Shown in pieces: positions 54,968-62,845 of a stretch of DNA of 64,000 nt. The first letter of the stretch is position 1. Each line of letters opens with the position of its first letter. Under the pieces are notes generated by a model, which ran no database searches, was not told the origin of the DNA, and saw only the letters and a list, made by a program, of their open reading frames with translations. This DNA comes from Pantoea sp. Cy-639 (GTDB lineage: Bacteria > Pseudomonadota > Gammaproteobacteria > Pseudomonadales > Pseudomonadaceae). Location: positions 62,001 through 126,000 of the forward strand of contig NZ_VWXI01000002.1 in the NCBI RefSeq assembly GCF_011752525.1, written 5' to 3'. Position numbers and translations under genes: made by a program.

Positions 54968-55446
54968 ATCTGTGACGGAATCGGACCCACCGCGCTCGTG
55001 GCGCAGCGGAATGGCAAGGTGGTTACCTTGGGTTCTTGGACGGGTCTCTCGTGAAGGGCAGCAAAGCCCCAGGCGGATCAACCGGGTGTCGGCAAGAGTG
55101 CGCGGTACGCAAGGGAGTCACAGGTAAAACGCGGCGCATTGTATACCCCTGCGAACGCGCAGGCGTCAACGCGTTGCGTCGTTTCCTGTGGAAAAAACGC
55201 ACCGGTCCTGGGGTGAAAGCCTGGAAAGGCGGAGTGATCGGCGTACATGGCGCCTCCATTTGTTGTTTTCGATGCCCGGCTCTGCGGCCCGGCCCTGCAC
55301 ACGGCAATGGCGCTATAACAGCGTGGGGACGGGGGTTTGGGAAGGGGGCGCGGGGTAATGCGCAGGCTCTGGGGCGGAGGATTCGGCAAATTTTTGTTAC
55401 GCCAGCCGCCAAAATAAGTGTCGAGACACGAGAAATCGACCAGATG

Positions 55447-55464
55447 CGTATAAATTTCTTTACA
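55447..55464. promoter_or_regulatory. Weak PhhR-like box far upstream of aroP
   Basis: CGTATA-AATTTC-TTTACA matches TGTAAA-N6-TTTACA at 10 of 12 positions. It is about 500 bp before the aroP start, so relevance is doubtful unless aroP has a long leader. Confidence 0.25.
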
Positions 55465-55564
55465 AGCCGGTTCAAAAAGTTTCCACATGGCATGGAAAAT
55501 TCTTTTTGATCAGTGGCTTGGGGCGGCCAAGTGACGCAGCAGCGCTTTTCCACCCGGCACAAAA

Positions 55565-55586
55565 AAGCCAGCCCGAAGGCTGGCTT
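55565..55586 (-). terminator. Terminator after rluB
   Basis: AAGCCAGCC-CGAA-GGCTGGCTT forms a perfect 9-bp stem. On the minus strand it is followed by TTTTTTGTG. Confidence 0.88.
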
Positions 55587-55604
55587 GTTCAGGACCTAGG
55601 CCGA

Positions 55605-56675
55605 TCAGCCGCGCGGCTTCTCGCGACCACGACCACGCCCTGCCGGCTTGTCGCCCTCAGGACGCACCGGACGCTTGCGCATCTCGCTCGGGCGTTCGGC
55701 AACGGCGCTACCGCGGCCACCCTTGCGTGGCCCAGCCTCTTCGCGCGGCGCACGAGCCGGGCGCTCGCCCTGGCCTTCGGCGGCCGGGCGCAGGGTACGA
55801 ACACGCTCGCCACGCCCCAGCGGACGCGTCGACTTGCGCTGCAGACGCTCGAGCTTGTCCTTGGCCTTGAGTTTCATTTCCGGCAGCGCCACTGGCTGCA
55901 GGCCGACTTCGGCGGCAAGGATGTCGATTTCACCCTGGCTCATTTCGCGCCAGCGCCCCATCGGCAGGTCGGAGTTGAGGAACACCGGGCCGAAACGCAC
56001 GCGCTTCAGGCGGCTGACCACCACGCCCTGGGATTCCCACAGGCGCCGCACCTCACGGTTGCGGCCTTCCATCACCACGCAGTGATACCAGTGGTTGAAG
56101 CCTTCGCCGCCCGGCGCCTTCTGGATGTCGGTGAACTTGGCCGGGCCGTCCTCGAGCATCACGCCCGCCTTGAGGCGGTCGATCATGTCGTCGTCGACCT
56201 CGCCACGCACACGCACCGCGTACTCGCGGTCCATCTCGTAGGACGGGTGCATCAGGCGGTTGGCCAGCTCACCGTCGGTGGTGAACAGCAACAGGCCGGT
56301 GGTGTTGATGTCCAGGCGACCGATGTTGATCCAGCGCCCTTCCTTAGGACGCGGCAGGCGGTCGAACACGGTCGGACGCCCTTCTGGGTCGTCACGGGTG
56401 CAGATCTCGCCATCGGGCTTGTTGTACATGATCACCCGGCGGGTCGCCTCGGCGGCCTCGACGCGCTTGATCAGCTTGCCGTCGACGGTGATGGCGTCGT
56501 GCAGGTCAACACGCAGGCCGAGGGTGGCCTCGACGCCGTTGACCTTGATACGGCCCTGGCTGATCCAGGCCTCGACGTCACGACGCGAGCCGACACCGAT
56601 GCGTGCCAGCACCTTCTGCAGCTTTTCGCCGGACGGCGGGGTGGGTTGTTGGTCTTGCAGGTCTTTGTCACTCAT
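55605..56675 (-). CDS. rluB: 23S rRNA pseudouridine(2605) synthase RluB
   Basis: 356 aa. It modifies U2605 in the peptidyl-transferase region. An S4 RNA-binding domain (about 18-65, EKLQKVLARIGVGSRRDVEAWI) precedes the RsuA/RluB catalytic domain (about 78-255) with the aspartate motif GRLDINTTGLLLFT (D near 125) and RNREVRRLW. The C-terminal tail (about 275-356) is disordered and very rich in R, G, P and E, a common RluB extension. It lies downstream of scpB and scpA on the same strand, in the conserved scpA-scpB-rluB order. Confidence 0.95.
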   Translation of the reverse strand: MSDKDLQDQQPTPPSGEKLQKVLARIGVGSRRDVEAWISQGRIKVNGVEATLGLRVDLHDAITVDGKLIKRVEAAEATRRVIMYNKPDGEICTRDDPEGRPTVFDRLPRPKEGRWINIGRLDINTTGLLLFTTDGELANRLMHPSYEMDREYAVRVRGEVDDDMIDRLKAGVMLEDGPAKFTDIQKAPGGEGFNHWYHCVVMEGRNREVRRLWESQGVVVSRLKRVRFGPVFLNSDLPMGRWREMSQGEIDILAAEVGLQPVALPEMKLKAKDKLERLQRKSTRPLGRGERVRTLRPAAEGQGERPARAPREEAGPRKGGRGSAVAERPSEMRKRPVRPEGDKPAGRGRGREKPRG

Positions 56676-56892
56676 CTGGGCACCTCCCGGTGTAGAAGTG
56701 AAAGCGGTTCGCGGCGACAGATGCGCCGCAGGGGGCGCGAATCATACGCGGTTCGGCGGGGGAACGCACTGCAGGGTAGTAGGTTTTTTGCCAGGTGCCC
56801 GGGCTTTGCGCCCAACGGTGTGTCGACCGGGCCTGCGTCTTCGCGGGGCCAACCCGCTCCCACCAGGCCTCGCACCTTGCCGCGTGAAGGGC

Positions 56893-57657
56893 CTAGGCCT
56901 TGGGCTCGACCTCAGGCGCCTGCGCCTCGTCGCGCAGGTCGTCGAAATCAGTCTTGAGCCCCTCCTCCATCGCATCCAGTTCCACCAGCAAGCTGCGGAA
57001 ACTGGTCTCCTCCTTCGGCTCAGCTGGCTCGGCCTCTTCCTCCTCGCCCAGGCTGGCATCGGCCAAGGCCTGCAGGTGCGCCGGCACTGGCGCCTCGTCC
57101 GGATCGAGCAGCGGCTCCGGCTCCAGCTCACGCAGCTCGGCCAGGGCCGGCAACTCGTCGAGACTCTTGAGGTTGAAGTGATCGAGAAACGCCTTGGTGG
57201 TGGCGAACATCGCCGGACGCCCAGGCACTTCACGGTAGCCGACGATCCGGATCCACTCGCGCTCCATCAAGGTCTTGATGATATTGCTGTTGACCGCCAC
57301 ACCGCGCACATCCTCGATCTCGCCACGGGTGATGGGCTGGCGGTAGGCAATCAGCGCCATGGTCTCCAGCAAGGCACGCGAATAGCGCTGCGGGCGCTCC
57401 TCCCACAGGCGGCCGACCCACGGCGCGTACGCCTCGCGGATCTGCAGGCGATAACCACTGGCCACCTCCTTGAGTTCGAAGGCGCGGCCGCTGCATGACT
57501 TGGCCAGCACGTCCAGGGCTTTCTTGAAGACAGCCGGCGCCGGACGCTCGGCTTCTTCGAACAGCTCGTAGAGGCGCTCGAGGGATTGCGGCTTGCCCGA
57601 GGCCAACAGGAAGGCCTCGATCAGCGACGCCAGTTCGCGGGGTTCGTTCAGGTTCAT
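56893..57657 (-). CDS. scpB: Segregation and condensation protein B
   Basis: 254 aa. ScpB dimers bind ScpA and help the SMC or MksB-like complex compact chromosomes. Two winged-helix domains (about 8-165) include LASLIEAFLLASGKPQSLERLYELF and MALIAYRQPITRGEIEDVRGVAVNSNIIKTLMERE, the family hallmark. The acidic C-terminal tail (about 190-254, rich in E, P and A) is variable among pseudomonads. It starts 11 bp after scpA. About 217 bp with a half REP element separate it from rluB. Confidence 0.93.
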   Translation of the reverse strand: MNLNEPRELASLIEAFLLASGKPQSLERLYELFEEAERPAPAVFKKALDVLAKSCSGRAFELKEVASGYRLQIREAYAPWVGRLWEERPQRYSRALLETMALIAYRQPITRGEIEDVRGVAVNSNIIKTLMEREWIRIVGYREVPGRPAMFATTKAFLDHFNLKSLDELPALAELRELEPEPLLDPDEAPVPAHLQALADASLGEEEEAEPAEPKEETSFRSLLVELDAMEEGLKTDFDDLRDEAQAPEVEPKA

Positions 57658-57668
57658 CGGTCGTCAGG

Positions 57669-58496
57669 TCACTCTGCCCGGGCACGGACATGGATCGGGG
57701 CAAAAGGCGCATTCTGCACCAGTTCGATCAGCGATTCCTTCACCAGTTCGAGAATCGCCATGAAGGTCACCACCACGCCGAGCTTGCCCTCCTCGGCGCT
57801 GAACAGCTCGACGAAAGGCACGAAGGCACCGCCCTTGAGACGCTCGAGCACCTCGCTCATGCGCTCGCGGGTCGACAGCACTTCGCGGGTGATCTGGTGG
57901 CTCTCGAACAGGTCGTTGCGGCGCATGACCTCGGCCATGGACAACAGGATCTCCTCGAGGGCCACCTCGGGCAGCAACTTGCGCGCCTTGGCCTGAGGCG
58001 CCTCCAGACGCGGCACCAGCACCTCGCGCCCCACCCGCGGCAGCTCATCGAGGCCTTCGGCGGCGGCCTTGAAGCGCTCGTACTCCAGCAAGCGGCGCAT
58101 CAGCTCGGCGCGAGGATCACCCTCCTCCTCTTCCACCTCGCTGGAACGCGGCAACAGCATGCGCGACTTGATCTCGGCCAGCATGGCCGCCATCACCAGG
58201 TACTCGGCAGCCAGCTCCAGGCGCACGTTCTTCATCAGCTCGACATAGCTCATGTACTGGCGGGTGATCTCCGCCACCGGGATGTCGAGGATGTCGATGT
58301 TCTGCTTGCGGATCAGGTACAGCAGCAGGTCCAGCGGGCCTTCGAAGGCTTCGAGGAACACTTCCAGGGCGTCGGGCGGGATGTACAGGTCCACCGGCAT
58401 TTCGGTGAGGGCTTCACCGTAGACCAGGGCCAACTGCAGTTGCTGCGGCGCATCGGCCTCTTCGGCCGGCGCCTCGGGCGCCTCTACCTGGCTCAC
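57669..58496 (-). CDS. scpA: Segregation and condensation protein A
   Basis: 275 aa. The kleisin of the bacterial condensin complex. After a poorly conserved 40-residue start, the N-terminal SMC-binding helices read FLEAFEGPLDLLLYLIRKQNIDILDIPVAEITRQYMSYV (about 47-85). The middle is acidic, and the C-terminal winged helix (about 200-265) ends VVTFMAILELVKESLIELVQ. The start overlaps the yciO stop by 4 nt (ATGA), indicating coupling. A shorter form starting at a downstream methionine is possible. Confidence 0.93.
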   Translation of the reverse strand: MSQVEAPEAPAEEADAPQQLQLALVYGEALTEMPVDLYIPPDALEVFLEAFEGPLDLLLYLIRKQNIDILDIPVAEITRQYMSYVELMKNVRLELAAEYLVMAAMLAEIKSRMLLPRSSEVEEEEGDPRAELMRRLLEYERFKAAAEGLDELPRVGREVLVPRLEAPQAKARKLLPEVALEEILLSMAEVMRRNDLFESHQITREVLSTRERMSEVLERLKGGAFVPFVELFSAEEGKLGVVVTFMAILELVKESLIELVQNAPFAPIHVRARAE

Positions 58497-59122
58497 GCGC
58501 TGACCAGGAACGGGGTCGGGTCGCCGCAGCCTTCGCGGATCAGCTCGGCTTCGTCACCGGACAGGTCGATGATGGTGGACGCCTTCAGGTCGCCAAAACC
58601 GCCGTCGATCACCAGGTCGACCTGGTGCTCCAGGCGTTCGCGGATCTCGTAGGGATCGACCATCGGCTCGTCATCGCCCGGCAGGATCAGGCTGACGCTC
58701 ATCAGCGGCTCGCCCAGCTCTTCGAGCAGGGCCAGGGTGATCGCATGCTTCGGCACGCGCAGGCCAATGGTGCGGCGCTTTTCGTGCAGCAGCAGGCGCG
58801 GCACCTCGCGGGTGCCATTGAGAATGAAGGTATAGGGGCCAGGCACATGGGCCTTGAGCAAGCGGAAGGTGCCGGTGTCGACCTTGGCGTACAGCCCCAG
58901 CTGCGACATGTCGCAGCACATCAGGGTGAAGTTGTGGGTCTTGTCCAGGCCGCGCAGCTTGCGCACCCGCTCGATGGCGGACTTGTTGCCGATCTGGCAA
59001 CCCAGGGCATAGGCCGAGTCCGTCGGATAGACCACCACACCGCCCTTGCGGATGATTTCAGCGGCCTGCTTGATCAGGCGTGGCTGTGGGTTCTCCGGAT
59101 GAATCTGGAAAAATTGGCTCAC
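58493..59122 (-). CDS. yciO: YciO-family (Sua5/YrdC-like) protein
   Basis: 209 aa from the GTG at 59122, with AGGACGAC at a good distance. An upstream ATG start would overlap the preceding gene. It has the YrdC/Sua5 fold that binds ATP and threonine or carbamoyl-adenylate: KGGVVVYPTDSAYALGCQIG (about 23-42), HNFTLMC and KRRTIGLRVPKHAITLALL. The close match is E. coli YciO, a paralogue of TsaC whose role is less clear. It lies between the PHP gene and scpA, as in many gammaproteobacteria. Confidence 0.9.
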   Translation of the reverse strand: MSQFFQIHPENPQPRLIKQAAEIIRKGGVVVYPTDSAYALGCQIGNKSAIERVRKLRGLDKTHNFTLMCCDMSQLGLYAKVDTGTFRLLKAHVPGPYTFILNGTREVPRLLLHEKRRTIGLRVPKHAITLALLEELGEPLMSVSLILPGDDEPMVDPYEIRERLEHQVDLVIDGGFGDLKASTIIDLSGDEAELIREGCGDPTPFLVSA

Positions 59123-59135
59123 GTAGTCGTCCTGT

Positions 59136-59996
59136 TCATACCGCCATAGGCTGTTCATGTCGGAAGCGGCGCCACAGAGGTGGCAGGTCCTCGGGCAATG
59201 GCCGATAGGCACCGATCTCGCCCCAGGTGCCGGGGCCGTGGAAATCGCTACCGGCGCTTGCCAGCAGGCCGAACTCACGGGTGAGGATGGACATCGTTCC
59301 CACCTGTTCGGGCGGCATCATCCCATTGACCACTTCCAGTGCCTGCCCACCTGCCTGAATATAGTCGGCAATCAGCCGTCTGCGCTTGCTGCGGGTGAGC
59401 TCGTAGTGCATGGGATGAGCCAGGCTCACCCAGGCGTTGGACTCGCGCAGGGTCGCGACAGTTTCCTCCAGCGTCGGCCAGTGCAACTTGACATCGCCCA
59501 GCTTGCCGGCGCCCAGCCACTTGCGAAACGCCTCGCCACGGTCCTTGACGAAGCCGGCACGCACCATGAACTCGGCAAAATGCGGACGCGCCGGGGCATT
59601 GCCGCTGTCGCCCAGTTCCTGCTGCACCGCCCGCGCGCCTTCCAGTGCGCCTGGCATGCCCTTGGCCGCCAGCTTGCGGTCGATCTCCTCGGCCCGCAGC
59701 CAGCGACCACGGTGCAGGTTGTCGATGGCCGCGAGCAGCGGCGGCGCGTCCAGGGGGAAGTCGTAGCCGAGCACATGGATGGTGGCGCCGCCCCAGGTGC
59801 ATGACAGCTCCACCCCGCTGACCCAGTGCAGGCCCCGCTCGGCACAGGCCTGACGCGCTTCGGGCAGGCCTTCGAGGGTGTCGTGGTCAGTGAGCGACAG
59901 CGTCCGCACCCCGTGCTCGTGGGCCCGGGCGACCAGCGCCGTGGGCGACAGGGCGCCGTCGGAGGCTGTGCTGTGACAGTGCAGATCAACATTCAT
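59136..59996 (-). CDS. PHP-domain nuclease (RNase AM / YciV-like)
   Basis: 286 aa. The polymerase-and-histidinol-phosphatase fold carries its metal ligands in order: [11 protein letters not shown] (H6, H8), [12 protein letters not shown] (about D37-D39), GVELSCTW (about E63), [16 protein letters not shown] (about H191) and GSDFHGPG (about D253-H255). E. coli YciV of this layout is a 5'-3' exoribonuclease (RNase AM) that matures rRNA 5' ends. The same neighbour, yciO, is found here. It lies 13 bp before yciO and divergent from yciB. Confidence 0.92.
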   Translation of the reverse strand: MNVDLHCHSTASDGALSPTALVARAHEHGVRTLSLTDHDTLEGLPEARQACAERGLHWVSGVELSCTWGGATIHVLGYDFPLDAPPLLAAIDNLHRGRWLRAEEIDRKLAAKGMPGALEGARAVQQELGDSGNAPARPHFAEFMVRAGFVKDRGEAFRKWLGAGKLGDVKLHWPTLEETVATLRESNAWVSLAHPMHYELTRSKRRRLIADYIQAGGQALEVVNGMMPPEQVGTMSILTREFGLLASAGSDFHGPGTWGEIGAYRPLPEDLPPLWRRFRHEQPMAV

Positions 59997-60063
59997 GGAG
60001 GAGCGCTTTCGCAGGAATCGATGTTTGTTATTATGCCGTCACATCCCGCTTCTGGCTGCCACT

Positions 60064-60660
60064 GTGAAACAATTCATCGATTTCATCCCGCTGCTGCTGT
60101 TCTTCATCGTCTACAAACTTGACCCGCGTCCCGTCGAAATCGCCGGCCACGGCTTCGAGTTCGGCGGGATCTACAGTGCCACCGCCATGCTGATCGTCAG
60201 CTCGCTGGTGGTCTACGGCGCATTGTTCCTGCGCCACGGCAAGCTGGAGAAGGGCCAGTTGCTGACCCTGGTGGCCTGCCTGGTGTTCGGTGGCCTGACC
60301 CTGGCCTTCCACAGCGAGACCTTCCTCAAGTGGAAGGCGCCGGTGGTCAACTGGCTGTTCGCCCTGGCCTTCGCCGGCAGCCACTTCATCGGCGACCGGG
60401 TGCTGATCAAGCGCATCATGGGCCACGCCCTGACCCTGCCGGACACCATCTGGACCCGTCTGAACCTGGCCTGGATCGGTTTCTTCCTGGTCTGTGGCGC
60501 GGCCAATCTGTTCGTCGCCTTCACCTTCCAGGACTTCTGGGTCGACTTCAAGGTGTTCGGCAGCCTGGGCATGACCGTTCTCTTCCTGGTGGCCCAGGGT
60601 GTCTACCTGTCGCGTCACCTGCACGACAACGATCCCTCCACCTCCAAGACCAAGGACTGA
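60064..60660 (+). CDS. yciB: Inner-membrane septation protein YciB (IspA)
   Basis: 198 aa from the GTG at 60064; the upstream extension in frame is not supported. Five or six membrane helices begin with the family start [48 protein letters not shown] (about 80-107) is diagnostic. The protein is implicated in cell-envelope synthesis and division. It is coupled to yciI, whose ATG is 1 bp past the stop, and divergent from the PHP gene. Confidence 0.93.
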   Translation: MKQFIDFIPLLLFFIVYKLDPRPVEIAGHGFEFGGIYSATAMLIVSSLVVYGALFLRHGKLEKGQLLTLVACLVFGGLTLAFHSETFLKWKAPVVNWLFALAFAGSHFIGDRVLIKRIMGHALTLPDTIWTRLNLAWIGFFLVCGAANLFVAFTFQDFWVDFKVFGSLGMTVLFLVAQGVYLSRHLHDNDPSTSKTKD

Positions 60661-60661
60661 C

Positions 60662-60961
60662 ATGCTCTACGCCATCATCGCCAGCGACGTGGAAAACTCC
60701 CTGGAAAAACGCCTCGCCGCCCGCCCCGCCCATATCGAGCGCCTGCAGCAGCTCAAGGCCGAGGGCCGTGTGGTCCTCGCCGGCCCGCATCCGGCCATCG
60801 ACAGCAACGACCCGGGCGCAGCCGGCTTCAGCGGCAGCCTGATCGTTGCCGAGTTCGATTCCCTGGCCGCCGCCCAGGCCTGGGCCGACGCCGACCCGTA
60901 CATCGGCGCGGGCGTCTACGACAAGGTCGTGGTCAAGCCGTTCAAGCAAGTCCTGCCCTAG
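60662..60961 (+). CDS. yciI: YciI-family protein
   Basis: 99 aa. A small ferredoxin-like alpha/beta fold of the YCII/DGPF superfamily. The conserved histidine and aspartate are in [11 protein letters not shown] and [17 protein letters not shown]. The family is thought to be enzymatic, but no reaction is established for this branch. AAGGA precedes the ATG. It forms an operon with yciB, the arrangement seen in many proteobacteria. Confidence 0.93.
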   Translation: MLYAIIASDVENSLEKRLAARPAHIERLQQLKAEGRVVLAGPHPAIDSNDPGAAGFSGSLIVAEFDSLAAAQAWADADPYIGAGVYDKVVVKPFKQVLP

Positions 60962-60994
60962 TCTCTGTACAAAAAGAAACCCTGAGCAAGACCA

Positions 60995-61025
60995 CTACAG
61001 GAGCCCGCCTTGCTGGCTCCTGTAG
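60995..61025 (+). other. Hairpin after yciI
   Basis: CTACAGGAGCC (60995-61005) pairs exactly with GGCTCCTGTAG (61015-61025). There is no T run, so it is a partial REP or weak terminator. Confidence 0.5.
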
Positions 61026-61102
61026 CCTGCGCAAGCCAGCCCATTCATAAATTCCGACCTACGGCCGACAACCTCCTGAACCGATTCGAATCAGGAGTTC
61101 CA

Positions 61103-61495
61103 ATGCGTCAAGGTCCGATGTCCCTGCTGCTTTGCCTGTTGCTGCTGTCCCCCTTCGCCATGGCCGAACAGCCGCTGTCGCTGGAAGCCGGGGCGCGGAT
61201 CACCGAACTGCAGCAGCGCCTGGAAGAAAGCGAGCAACAGCGCAATGCGCTGGCCCAGCAGTTGCAAAACCAGGACAACCAGCGCGAAAGCGCCCAGCTC
61301 ACCCGCCTGCGCCAGGACAACCAGCGCCTGAAACTGGCGATCAAGGAGCTGCAGGCGGCCGCCAGCGCGCCTCAACGCCTGATCACCGACCAGCAGCAGT
61401 GGTTCCTGATTGGCTCGGTCGTTGCACTGTTGTCGGTAGTCTGCGGTATCTTAGCCAGCGGCGGACACAGAAGACGCCGTCAATGGTTGAATTGA
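61103..61495 (+). CDS. Secreted/anchored coiled-coil protein upstream of the Cpx-like operon
   Basis: 130 aa from the ATG at 61103, preceded by AGGAG. A signal peptide (1-21, ending PFAMA) is followed by a coiled coil (about 25-95) very rich in Q, E, L and R (ITELQQRLEESEQQRNALAQ), a membrane helix (about 103-122, WFLIGSVVALLSVVCGILAS) and a basic tail, GGHRRRRQW. The topology would place the coiled coil in the periplasm. The layout recalls the C-terminal part of bacterial SH3 (TIGR04211-type) proteins, here without the SH3 domain. It lies 7 bp before the response-regulator gene, suggesting co-transcription. Confidence 0.8.
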   Translation: MRQGPMSLLLCLLLLSPFAMAEQPLSLEAGARITELQQRLEESEQQRNALAQQLQNQDNQRESAQLTRLRQDNQRLKLAIKELQAAASAPQRLITDQQQWFLIGSVVALLSVVCGILASGGHRRRRQWLN

Positions 61496-61502
61496 GTGAG
61501 AC

Positions 61503-62180
61503 ATGAGCGAGCTGTTACTGATTGATGATGACCAGGAGCTGTGCGAGCTGCTTGGCAGCTGGCTGACCCAGGAGGGGTTTGCGGTCCGTGCCTGCCATGA
61601 TGGCCAGAGTGCACGCCAGGCCCTGGCCGACCACGCCCCGGCGGCGGTGGTACTGGACGTCATGCTGCCCGATGGCAGCGGCCTGGAACTGCTCAAGCAA
61701 CTGCGCAGCGAACACGCCGAGCTGCCGGTGCTGATGCTGTCGGCCCGCGGCGAACCGCTGGACCGTATCCTGGGCCTGGAACTGGGCGCCGACGATTACC
61801 TGGCCAAACCCTGCGACCCCCGCGAACTCACCGCCCGCCTGCGCGCGGTGCTGCGCCGTAGCCATCCCAGCGCACCCAGCAGCCAGGTCGAAATCGGCGA
61901 CCTGACCTTCAGCCCGGTGCGCGGCGTGGTCAGCATCGACGAACGCGAGATGACCCTCACGCTCTCCGAAAGCCGGATTCTCGAGGCCCTGCTGCGCCAG
62001 CCCGGCGAACCGCTGGACAAGCAGGAGCTGGCGCAAATCGGCCTCGGCCGCAAGCTCACCTTGTACGACCGCAGCCTGGACATGCACGTCAGCAACCTGC
62101 GCAAGAAGCTCGGCCCGCACCCCGACGGCCGTCCGCGGGTGGTTGCCCTGCGCAGCCGTGGCTACTACTACAGCCTCTGA
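61503..62180 (+). CDS. cpxR: OmpR-family response regulator, CpxR-like
   Basis: 225 aa. The receiver domain (1-115) has the acidic cluster DDD (8-10), phosphoacceptor D52 in VVLDVMLPDGSG, the switch serine in LMLSARGEP and the lysine in YLAKPCDP. The winged-helix output domain (about 130-225) ends YDRSLDMHVSNLRKKLGPHP and VVALRSRGYYY, the OmpR/PhoB pattern. The sequence and the neighbouring CpxP-like and kinase genes indicate the envelope-stress regulator CpxR. Confidence 0.88.
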   Translation: MSELLLIDDDQELCELLGSWLTQEGFAVRACHDGQSARQALADHAPAAVVLDVMLPDGSGLELLKQLRSEHAELPVLMLSARGEPLDRILGLELGADDYLAKPCDPRELTARLRAVLRRSHPSAPSSQVEIGDLTFSPVRGVVSIDEREMTLTLSESRILEALLRQPGEPLDKQELAQIGLGRKLTLYDRSLDMHVSNLRKKLGPHPDGRPRVVALRSRGYYYSL

Positions 62181-62197
62181 AAGCCGCCACACGCCAT

Positions 62198-62255
62198 AAG
62201 CTGCAAACGCCAGGAAAGAGCAGATCGCCCACTGCGCTGCTTTTTCTTGCAGCTT
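62198..62255 (+). terminator. Possible weak terminator after cpxR
   Basis: AAGCTGCAA (62198-62206) pairs with TTGCAGCTT (62247-62255), enclosing an AGCAG/CTGCT hairpin followed by TTTTT (62241-62245). It would give partial separation of cpxR from the downstream genes. Confidence 0.4.
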
Positions 62256-62262
62256 GCTGCTC

Positions 62263-62278
62263 TTTACCCTTCCTTTAC
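62263..62278 (-). promoter_or_regulatory. Candidate CpxR box
   Basis: TTTAC-N6-TTTAC on the plus strand reads GTAAA-N6-GTAAA on the minus strand, the direct-repeat CpxR recognition sequence. It lies 81 bp before the cpxP-like gene and 83 bp after cpxR. Confidence 0.65.
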
Positions 62279-62358
62279 CCTCCCCTGACCGCCCTTGACC
62301 TTGATCTCCCTAGACTGTGCTCATCCGGTAACCACCGGCCCCAGAAAGGAGAGACACC

Positions 62359-62775
62359 ATGCGCAAGACCCTTATCGCCCTGATGTTCGCCGCCGCCCTG
62401 CCGACCGTGGCCATGGCCATGCCCGACGGCGGTTCGCGCCACGACGGCCCGCATCACCGCGGTGACGCGCCTTTCGCCCAGCTGGACCTGAGCCGCGACC
62501 AGCGCCAGCAGATCGGCAAGCTGATGGGCGAGCAGATGCAACAGCGCCGCGAAATCACCGAGCGCTACATCAACAAGCTGCCGGCCGCCGACCAGAAAGC
62601 CATGAAGGACGAGCTCAAGGCCAGCCACGACAAGACCGACACCCAGGTCCGCGCGCTGCTCAAGCCTGACCAGCAGAAGAAGTTCGACGAACTGCAGAAG
62701 GAACGCGCCGCCCGCAAGGCCGAATGGAAGGAGTTCCAGGCCTGGAAAGCTGAAAAAGCCGGCAAGGCCCAGTAA
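62359..62775 (+). CDS. Periplasmic Spy/CpxP-like LTXXQ protein
   Basis: 138 aa. A signal peptide (1-20, MRKTLIALMFAAALPTVAMA) is followed by a His/Asp-rich stretch (DGGSRHDGPHHRGD, about 24-37) and a helical Spy/CpxP domain. Two LTxxQ-like repeats are seen, LDLSRDQRQQI and LLKPDQQKKFDEL. The C-terminal helix is lysine/glutamate rich. Such proteins act as ATP-free chaperones or as feedback inhibitors of CpxA. GGAGAG precedes the ATG. It sits between cpxR and the kinase gene, downstream of a CpxR box. Confidence 0.88.
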   Translation: MRKTLIALMFAAALPTVAMAMPDGGSRHDGPHHRGDAPFAQLDLSRDQRQQIGKLMGEQMQQRREITERYINKLPAADQKAMKDELKASHDKTDTQVRALLKPDQQKKFDELQKERAARKAEWKEFQAWKAEKAGKAQ

Positions 62776-62845
62776 GCTGTGACCCTCGACGCCCGGCCCG
62801 CTGCACAGCGGGCCGGGCTTTCGTCCTTTCACGGAGGTGCTCGTC

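Larger units (their letters stand above)
54944..55604. other. Long intergenic region upstream of aroP
   Basis: About 660 bp with no supported gene. Open frames of up to 157 codons exist but lack ribosome sites and family-like sequence. On the minus strand GTATACAAT near 55140 could be a -10 region. A PhhR-like box lies at 55447-55464, and the rluB terminator is at the far end. Confidence 0.5.

Noticed and set aside
55036..55509. 157-codon open frame in the aroP upstream region
   Set aside because: There is no Shine-Dalgarno, the amino-acid composition is arginine/glycine-rich and irregular, and it overlaps likely promoter sequence.
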